A DNA stretch of 64,000 nucleotides from Cladopsammia gracilis (Eukaryota > Cnidaria > Anthozoa > Scleractinia > Dendrophylliidae), in assembly GCA_022457155.1 (NCBI GenBank), contig JAJGOT010000034.1, forward strand, positions 1,078,501 through 1,142,500. Direction: 5' to 3'. This document shows, piece by piece, positions 57,018 through 64,000 of the stretch. The notes under the pieces were generated by a model that was not told the DNA's origin, did no database searches, and saw only the letters and a list, made by a program, of their open reading frames with translations. Numbering within the stretch: the stretch's first letter is position 1; every line of letters begins with the position of its first letter. The position numbers were made by a program, and so were the translations under genes.

Positions 57018-57661
57018 TCAAATCAGCCCACTGCTTAGGGTGCAAAGCAGGGCTCTCGGAAATGTGCTAGCATGTTGCAAGTGTGTTGTTTTATATCGAA
57101 GCGTGGACGAGGATTCGCGGTAAGTTGGCCTGTACCCAAGTTAAATGTACGTGGTTGTTGCCATCATTTGTAAAAGATGTCCCATATGCAAAAATGCGCG
57201 ACATAAATTTGACCTCCGCCAGAAAACTTAAAGCGGATTTAGATGAAAAAATCGATAGCTTAGGAGAGGCTCAGGCAACATCCTTCACCAGCAGCAGAAG
57301 AGAACTAACAGTGCAAGTTCCCACGGAGACTGAAATGAACACCCTTTATGAAAGTCTAGACAAATCAAAAATTAAACCTATTAAAGCCTATGAAGAAGAA
57401 ATGAAAAACAGTCATGATGACTTTAAACTCTCGCAGTGTGGCTTAGTTATCAACCAAGAGTACCCTTGGATTCATGCCACTCCAGACTTCTTAGTATCTT
57501 GCTCATGCTGTGGACTGAGGTGCAGAGAGGTCAAACGTCCTATTTGTATTGACTTATGTGACTTTGACAGTTATGTTTTGAAGAAGAATGCTTGCCTGGA
57601 AAAGGTAGCCGGTAATTTCCAGCTGAAACGAAACCACAACTACTTTTTTCAAGTTCAATAA
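57018..57661 (+). pseudogene. SWIM finger and YqaJ-type nuclease part of the accessory gene
   Basis: A SWIM-like finger reads AHCLGCKAGLSEMC, stop (57068-57070), HVASVLFYIEAW; the stop replaces one residue of the C-x-H pair. Then CTQVKCTWLLPSFVKDVPYA and the YqaJ core: GLVINQEYPWIHATPDFLVS (Asp codon 57485) and CREVKRP (Glu 57527, Lys 57533), the D...ExK pattern of PD-(D/E)xK nucleases. HNYFFQVQ is followed by a stop at 57659 where related proteins read on. YqaJ proteins are lambda-exonuclease-type nucleases. In this element the protein probably acts on DNA ends in the nucleus (inference). Confidence 0.75.
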
Positions 57662-57719
57662 CAGCTTTTGACATTACCTGAACGGAAGTACAATGATTTT
57701 GTTGTTTGTGCTTTTGACA

Positions 57720-58617
57720 GTTCTCACCGTGCAACCTTATCAAAGAGAGAATTTACCCTGACCATGGTCACTGGAAGGAGATTTTGCCAAAACTTACCAC
57801 TTTCTGGAGAACATGTATTTTGTCTGAAAGTTTAGGCAGATGGTACACAAGAAAGTGTGACATTTCTGATGAGATACCACAAGCAGGTGTTAGAATTTGT
57901 TTCTGCAGAATGCCATCATGTGGAAACACTGTGAAATGTGGAAACCCCCACTGCCCATTTGTTGAATTTCATTCCTCGTGTTTAGCAATCTCACCCCCGC
58001 TACCAAGGGTGTGGTACTGCCCACACTGCTGCAGGCTACCACAGTTTAAGCGGTCGAAAAAAGGAAAAGAGAAATCTCCAGAAATAATGGCTAAGGCTTT
58101 ATCTCTCAACAGTATTTGTATTTGCCAAGCAGTGCCACAGCAATCTGACAAATTACTTGAGTGCCACAGCGATGATTGCCAGAGTGGAAAATTTTTTCAC
58201 TTGACCTGCCTTGGTTACAAGAAATTGTCCAACAACAGCAAGACAACTTGGAAATGCACCGATTGCAAAACAAAACATGCAAAGCCATTTCATGCCAACA
58301 CTGCAGTTCCAGGGACATGTCAGGAAACTCCAGTTGCACCTACCACTTGTTCTTCTCAATCTCATGATGATAAACCTGTGTCCTATGAACTTGACAATGC
58401 ACAAGAATCTGATCATGACAGTGAAGAGGAAAGTGCTGATGACATCGAGGTTACTACGGTTACAACTTGTGAATCTGAACGATATCGTACACTAAGAAAT
58501 CTTGATGAACAAGATTATCAACTTATTATGTCCCCCCATGGTTGGCTTGATGGTGCAATTATCCACAGTGCACAGGTACTTTTGCAGAAAATTAACCCTT
58601 TGATTGAAGGTTTTTAG
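57720..58617 (+). pseudogene. Double PHD finger part of the accessory gene
   Basis: After a frameshift near 57720 the reading is [20 protein letters not shown], then a first PHD finger from [11 protein letters not shown] through EFHSSCLAI to VWYCPHC (about 57894-58025). A basic linker [10 protein letters not shown] follows, then a second PHD finger from [20 protein letters not shown] through FFHLTCLG to WKCTDC (about 58126-58265). An acidic linker precedes the protease ([12 protein letters not shown]). PHD fingers commonly read histone H3 tails, so targeting of the element to chromatin is a reasonable inference. A single TAG at 58615 interrupts the frame; the same frame continues into the Ulp1 domain. 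Confidence 0.8.
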
Positions 58618-59013
58618 CGTCCTACATTAGGTCCAGTGCAAAATTTTAATGTAGTTTCTGGTGAATTTGTACAGTTATTGCATACAGGACACAATCACTG
58701 GGTTTGTGTCAGCTCAATAGGATGCCTTCCTGGAACAGTCAGACTTTTTGACAGTCTTTATCGTGACATCTCACAAGAAGTTGAAGATCAGGTCAAAGAC
58801 TTAGTATTAGCAGAGAGCTTCCAGAAACTCGAATATGCACCCTGCAAACAGCAAAGAAATGGAAGTGACTGTGGGGTTTTTGCTATTGCTTTTGTGACAA
58901 GTCTTGTATTTGCATCCAATCCACAAAACCTGAATTTTGACATTACAAAAATGCGCCCACATTTAGTGGCCTGTCTTCAAGCTGGTCTGATGTCTCAGTT
59001 TCCATCGTCTTAA
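58618..59013 (+). pseudogene. Ulp1/SENP-type cysteine protease domain of the accessory gene
   Basis: Same frame as the PHD part. The catalytic set is complete: His in GHNHWVCVSS (codon 58696), Asp in VRLFDSLYRD (58750), Gln in KQQRNGSDCG (oxyanion, about 58852) and Cys in GSDCGVFAIAF (58870). The order and spacing match family C48 (SUMO proteases). An upstream part of the fold, [20 protein letters not shown], lies before the TAG at 58615. The function in transposition is unknown; SUMO or a SUMO-like tag removal from transposase or chromatin is an inference. Confidence 0.8.
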
Positions 59014-59245
59014 ATTTTAGTGACTTACAAGAACCCTTGCAATAATTGCAGCATTAACATTTTTTTAGCTACCTGGGCAGCTATCTCACATTGTAAACCA
59101 AATAGTTTTTGAGACACACAAAAAAGCTTCAGGTGTAATTGATATTTATTTACAAAATAAACTGTTTCAACCAATTGGCCACCAGTAAGGTTTGACAAAT
59201 TAAAATACTTCCCTTTCATTGCTTTACAAATCGTAATCCCCTTAA

Positions 59246-59447
59246 CCCTTCACTCCCAAGATCTGAAATTCAATTCTCCTAACTGATGACCATACAAACC
59301 TTTGTTCTCTGTTCCTGAGAATTTGGTGTAACATAAAGACACTTTCCCATAGTTGATTATTTTCCAAATTCTCATCACCTGTCTCCTTAACAGAGTAGTA
59401 AAATCGTTAGGAGAATTTATTTGCTAGTCATTCCTGGGAGTGAAAGG
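59246..59447. mobile_element. piggyBac-like MITE with TTAA duplication
   Basis: Ends cccttcactcccaagatctg and tcctgggagtgaaagg are inverted, with a further inverted match tctccta/taggaga inside. TTAA at 59242-59245 and 59448-59451 flanks it, the target of piggyBac transposases. Confidence 0.85.
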
Positions 59448-60220
59448 TTAAAGTAATAATTTTCTAAAGTAGGCGTACGATAAAGAACTTTAACCTAATG
59501 ACTTAAAAAATTGCTTATATTTTTTTTCTGCCTTAGCAGTATAGGCAAGAGTTGCAAAGGTAACAAATAAATAATTTTGGATGATCGCATTTCTATCTCA
59601 TGGCCTTGTTTTCTAAATAAGAAAATAATGATAATTTATTGCAAAGAGAAAATTGACACTGATCGCTAATGGACCTTAACAGCCATTAAGGGATTCAAAT
59701 CTAGTGGTAAACATTTAACTACCTTTCCTTTTTGTACAGTTATTAATGATCAATAATGTGGATATCTTTACAAATAAACAAACTGTTTAACTGATCATCT
59801 CGCATTTGTCTTTTTTTTTCCTTTTCGAAATCTGCACAATATCATAATTAATTAAACTGGCTGTTTTTGGTTTTACAAGTTGTACTTTCAAATAAATGAA
59901 CTGGGAATGACATGACAATGACTTCTCATTGTTATAATGAATAAATTTCAACTTCTTGGGTTTAACATATAAAATAGCTTTACAACAACTGCCGGTCAAT
60001 TTGTATTTTCAAATAAATCAACTGGGAATTACATGACATTGAGCCTCTTAGAATCCCATTTAACTTCAGGCGAAATCCATCTGAGACAAAAATCCCTAAA
60101 AACCATATTCAAATTGGCCACACAACCCCACAAGGGACTTGAACCAGGTGGTGGTACACAAATTTACAACATTTTAAAATGAAACCAAAAAATTTCGAAA
60201 CAGCATGGTTTACATAAGTA

Positions 60221-60386
60221 CAATGGAATCCCTGTTTTGTAAATCCTCTATTTTTTAAAGCTTCAGATAACTTGGACCCAGAGTCATTTCCTCTCTTAAA
60301 CTATTTTTAACCATTGATTTGAACTCTCTGATTTCTCAAACCAATGTACACTAGCCTTAGAGGTTAAAAAAATTGGGATTCCATTG
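60221..60386. mobile_element. 166-bp mariner-type MITE, TA duplication
   Basis: caatggaatccctgtttt at 60221 and attgggattccattg ending 60386, with TA at 60219-60220 and 60387-60388. Same length as 48781-48946 and similar ends (caatggaatccc against cagtggaacccc). Confidence 0.85.
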
Positions 60387-60404
60387 TATTTTGCACAGAT
60401 TAAT

Positions 60405-61950
60405 CTAATCAAATGGGACAATCGGGCCACATAGATTGACAAGTCCAGAGCAAACTCTGAGTATGCGGTCGATCATAGGTACCTGGATCTCAGGATTTCC
60501 AGTTGGATTACAGGTTAAAAAATCTACTGACAAGGTATTCTCAAGAATAGTGTATTTCCTGCGTAAAAGTCCTATAACTCGTTCAACGTGGATCCTAACA
60601 TGTGCGATCCCCCTTGTTCTTTCAACGTCAACAGGGTCCAGTTGTTCTTTTCCTTTAGTGAATGCTGGAATTACGAGTTTTGCTTGTTTAAGGGCAACAC
60701 CATCGTGAACAGTGAATCCCCTGTCTGCCATAACTAGATCCCCAGGAAGCAAGTTGTTGAGCAGCCCACAATTTTCCGTGAGATACTTGTCTGAGGTGCG
60801 TCCCCCCCAGGCTTCTGAGACAAATGAGATGCAGCCTTGAGGGGTTATGCCGATGAGGACCTTGACTGTGTTGTGGTGTTTGTACGAGCTGAATGTTTGT
60901 GCTCTAGCCAGGAGGTTAGTCAGTCACAAAAAACTTCAAAACAGTCAATAATGACAGTTGTCTTATTTCCAAACGAAAACTTAAAACACTGGGGCATGGT
61001 CTTCCAAAGTTCTTCCCTCTCTGGCCACCTGATCAGTGGGGACAACCCCACATCCATGATGACCAGCCAGTGTGCAAATGTCCTTGATACTGTGGACATA
61101 GAGACTTAAAATCGGTAGGCCAGGTCTTGGTGTGGAACATTGAGTCTCAATTTCATCAGTACCATAACCATCTCTTGAAATAAAGAAAGGGATTGTGTAC
61201 TTCGTTTGACATGGGGTCAAACATGATTAAAAGTGAATTCCACTACTTCATATGTTGGCAAACCAGTGTACAAAGACACTTTCCCGTTATCCTCGTTGAA
61301 ATAATTTTTGTCAAGAGGCTTGCTAGTCACTGACTCAGCAAACAAGTAATCAAATTCTTCTGTTTGAGTTGAGGCATTACTTCGTGGACAGTCCTCGATG
61401 GAAAGAGATTCCACGGAGCGATATAAATAATCGAAAGCTTCTGTTTGAGTAGAGCATGTGTTGTGTGTTGCTTGCTCGTTGGAATCTGATTCTTTCTGGT
61501 CGGTAGGTTGCAAGTCTAAGTTCTCCACTTGACCTTGTTCTGAACTGGTACTTGCACTTTCGATCTCAGCAGCAAAATCAGCAAGGGGAACTCCAGGCTC
61601 ATTTAATTTCTGCTGCTTCAGTAAACGTTCTTGTTCCTGTTGTTCCGCTTGACATTTTCACCTTTCCTTTGACCTCTCAGCTCGAGCCTCTCACGATTGG
61701 GCTTGATGTTGTTCACCTTGCGTCACCGTTTTGTCATGGCCTAAATTGAGAGTGGGAACCCAGACAATGTTGTAACGATCCCACAAAGGAGCTGCAGTTC
61801 CAGAATGGAAATGTTGGTCGCAAACTTTATCGCTGTTCAAGATTTTATCCGTAAGATCAGCACGGCTTATTGCAGAGATCCACAATTGCCATAGGCATTT
61901 TGAGGCAGCGGAATTAGAGAAAATCGCATTAAGGTTCACGAGTTGGTGAC
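60405..61950 (-). pseudogene. THAP-DDE4 transposase of the 5.2-kb element
   Basis: Read on the minus strand. 61939-61691: THAP-type segment with [20 protein letters not shown] and [16 protein letters not shown]; the first Cys pair is not visible. 61528-61217: linker with two TQTE(A/E)FDYL(Y/F) repeats, then GKVSLYTGLPTYEVV. Then, with shifts, LMKLRLNVPHQDLAYRF, stop, [13 protein letters not shown] (helix-turn-helix) and VIIDCFEVF with the first catalytic Asp. 60752-60405: [16 protein letters not shown] (second Asp), [11 protein letters not shown] and [16 protein letters not shown] (the Glu box). The order is that of DDE4/ISL2EU transposases; frameshifts and stops disable it. Confidence 0.85.
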
Positions 61951-62050
61951 TACGTGGTCAACACACTGGCCGCCATATTGGTTTTGGAACCCCAACATGG
62001 CGGATGAAAATGGCAAGTTGTACCGGAAGTCACGTGAGTGCAAGCCAAGA

Positions 62051-64000
62051 ATTGAACCACAACTACTACCTATAATCACATCCTTTGCAGTTTGCAGTTT
62101 CACATACCATATAATCTATTTTTCAAAATGCAAAATTGAACAAACCAAGGGTCATTCATATGCAGTTACATTTTTCAATTATTTTGTTGAAGTACAAATT
62201 ATTCCTGCATAGTTGAATAATTTGACATTGCGTGATGTAGTAATGGTCAAAACATTGTTACAAAATTATGTTGACTAGGGGCCGACCATTTCACTTCTGA
62301 GGGTGAGGGATTGGGTGATTTTGAAAAAAAATATCCTGCAAGCGCATATGCATAAGAAAAAAATTCCTGCACAAGGCCATCGTCCCAAAAAAATTCAAGC
62401 ACTTAAAGTGGGCTGGAAAAAAATTCTGGTAAGATGTTCCCAGGGTTGACACATTGAACTTTATCAGCAGACTGTTCAAAGATTTTAGCATCTGGACTTG
62501 GGTTAGAGGGATTCATAGCAGCATAATGTATCCCCCTCGAGATGGCTTTTTCTTTACATTTATAGCACCTGTGGTTACCAATCTTGGCACATTTTTTTCT
62601 CAAATTCGAGATCTCGTCTGGTGTTATTTGAAGAACAAAGTTTTGTGATGATATTTCATGTATTATTTAATGAGTCGCCCAAAGGCCTACTTCAACAACA
62701 GCAGTGATCAAGTGACAGACTCTGTACAGGTCTTTGCAGTTCATTGGAGATGGTGAATTTTGTGAGGCAAAACTTGAGTGGCTCACACTTAATAACCCTA
62801 CTATTCACCAAAATTCTGCAAGTGTCATAGATGTTTGGGGCAATGAAGAGAACTCGTTTGCTCAGCATCTGATAATATTCATGAGGTCCAATGTCTCATT
62901 AGCCTAAAATTCACCTGTTTCGCGGCTTCAGGATAAGTAGCTACTTTAAATTGAAGGATACACAAACTGATTTATGCCAGACGAATTTTTATTTTGCACT
63001 AGTTTTGTCCAGATCGTCGCTAGACTGCACATAGCTGGATCGTTTAACAACTGAAGCTAGATCGCTAGACAACTGAAGCTAGTCAACTGTGAAAAGGAAA
63101 AATAAATGACAAGTTACATTCTTGCACAGATTTGAATCTAAACCCTCAAGTTTAAATCTACAAATCCTAAGACGCACTAAGATGTACTAAACAATCTTCT
63201 ACTTACAATTCTGTGTCATTCTAATCCACATACATTCAGTTGATCTTCTACTTTGTTGCTATTAACTTTGCGAATCGTTGTAACTGATTCGATTTAAATA
63301 TATTTCGATTTGAAGTCAGATTCTAAAAGTTCTATCACCTCTTAATTGGTTAGATTTTTGGCCCAGTTCTTCCGCGGTTTTGGGCCCAGTCCTGGCCTCA
63401 ATTACGGCGCCCATACGAAAAACAAAAAACCTACAAAATTATGTTCGTGAGAATTACGATCAAAATTCACAACACTCGGCCCCAATGCAGAAATTCAACC
63501 TCGTTCCCAGGGTCTCTCTTCTTCCCGCCCCCTGGAGCGAGAGAGAGAGACCCTGCTTGGGTCTGGTCACGTGTCTCCCAGAATCTGGGAGATTCCAATT
63601 AAAGGACACTGGGGAGGGGCGGCAAAGTGTGAAATTTGTCTGCTCTAGCTGGGCATTGTAAAACAAATGCAAAAGCGTTCGGCGGCTCGCGACAAATGTG
63701 AAGCGGCGGTCATCCGCAGACTTCGAAAACATCCACATGGTCTGGTTCTGAAAGTGTAAGTTGCCTTAGGATCAGAGGAATTGTCACGGCGCTTGAAGAT
63801 TTACCACAGTAAAGCTAATTTTGAACTTGCTGCGGAATGCAATCCAATTTTATTACTAGACGCCGCTAAGCTCGCGCTCTTGATTTATGGCATTGTTCCG
63901 GACTGGGATGAATTATCACTACATACTGCTTAACAGGTGATCTTCAAGCTTCATTGGAAAGGGCCATTAAAGTGCTGCCGTCTGTTCTCGGCCGATGGCA
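62051..64000. other. Non-coding stretch with dispersed repeat fragments
   Basis: No gene recognised. 62285-62440 is a member of the repeat family seen at 5730-5950 (attcctgc and aaaaaaattc units). 63497-63600 (cctcgttcccagggtctctc followed by a gagagagag run) looks like one end of a common coral interspersed repeat. The start of a possible further exon near 63900 cannot be judged because the window ends. Confidence 0.4.

Larger units (their letters stand above)
59014..60400. other. Spacer between the convergent genes of the transposon
   Basis: Non-coding. It contains two MITEs (59246-59447, 60221-60386) and a local duplication: acaagttgtactttcaaataaatgaactgggaatgac (about 59874) against a similar caaataaatcaactgggaattac (about 60010). 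Confidence 0.6.
56849..62050. mobile_element. 5.2-kb ISL2EU-like DNA transposon with nuclease/PHD/Ulp1 cargo
   Basis: Outer inverted repeats: tcttggcttgcacgtgac at 56849 and gtcacgtgagtgcaagccaaga ending 62050 (the right end has three extra bases). A second matching block, tccgccatgttggg and cccaacatggcgga, lies inside. AT dinucleotides at 56847-56848 and 62051-62052 flank it. On the minus strand lies a THAP/DDE4 transposase (60405-61950), on the plus strand a SWIM-YqaJ-PHD-PHD-Ulp1 gene (57018-59013). ISL2EU elements are known to pair a DDE4 transposase with a YqaJ protein; PHD and Ulp1 domains in the same protein are what I find unusual. All genes are damaged by a few stops or shifts, so this copy is a recent relic. 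Two MITEs are nested between the genes. Confidence 0.85.

Overview
The window looks like accessory, transposon-rich nuclear DNA of an invertebrate animal, most likely a cnidarian and probably a stony coral. This is inferred from the AT-rich spliced sequence, the microsatellites, and the mixture of Penelope-like, Tx1/L1, BEL/Pao, Gypsy, Crypton, DIRS-like, Mutator, hAT and THAP/DDE4 (ISL2EU-type) relics, together with ORF families I know mainly from coral and anemone assemblies. Nothing is prokaryotic: there are no operons, CRISPR arrays or rRNA. Species cannot be fixed from the sequence alone.

Layout. 0-2.5 kb: an inverted-repeat DNA element with a Myb/SANT-like exon, a 21-bp minisatellite and a local duplication. 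3.0-4.7 kb: an intact intronless protein kinase gene with a C-terminal region that may be a Cys/His hydrolase-like domain. 5.4-6.4 kb: a TA-flanked MITE and duplicated non-coding blocks. 7.5-14.2 kb: a spliced gene ending in a large MULE-type transposase/SWIM exon; its 5' part carries a 347-bp tandem array that multiplies a pair of in-phase exons (20 + 30 codons). 15-16.6 kb: a Gypsy relic. 18.8-20.1 kb: a Harbinger-like MITE, a tyrosine recombinase tail and another MITE. 21.6-24 kb: BEL/Pao gag fused to a duplicated host-like exon. 25.2-27.1 kb: a Crypton tyrosine recombinase relic. 27.2-31.2 kb: two Penelope-like relics. 31.5-32.2 kb: a THAP/DDE4 transposase relic (minus strand). 32.8-35 kb: a tRNA-headed repeat and an open tyrosine-recombinase-like gene. 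36-40.4 kb: a broken cnidarian ORF split by a 2,282-bp TIR element whose removal at its TA duplication re-joins the reading frame. 41-42.1 kb: a hAT tail. 43-43.6 kb: a third Crypton-like fragment. 44.2-48.6 kb: a decayed multi-exon gene with a SAP-like segment. 49.2-51.9 kb: a DIRS/Ngaro-like recombinase relic with direct repeats. 52.7-56.8 kb: a THAP exon cut by a Gypsy LTR, then a 3'-truncated Tx1-type LINE. 56.8-62.05 kb: a near-complete 5.2-kb DNA transposon with TIRs and AT target duplications. It carries a THAP/DDE4 transposase on the minus strand and, convergently, a SWIM - YqaJ nuclease - PHD - PHD - Ulp1 protease gene.

How it fits together. Most coding sequence belongs to mobile elements in various stages of decay, nested inside one another. 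Two or three loci look like functional or domesticated genes: the kinase, the MULE-derived spliced gene and the 33.9-35.0 kb recombinase-like gene. The best candidates for new biology are the 56.8-62.05 kb element, which pairs a transposase with a nuclease/chromatin-reader/SUMO-protease-like accessory protein, and the exon-pair amplification in the MULE-derived gene. Domain calls are from motif reading only; no search was run.
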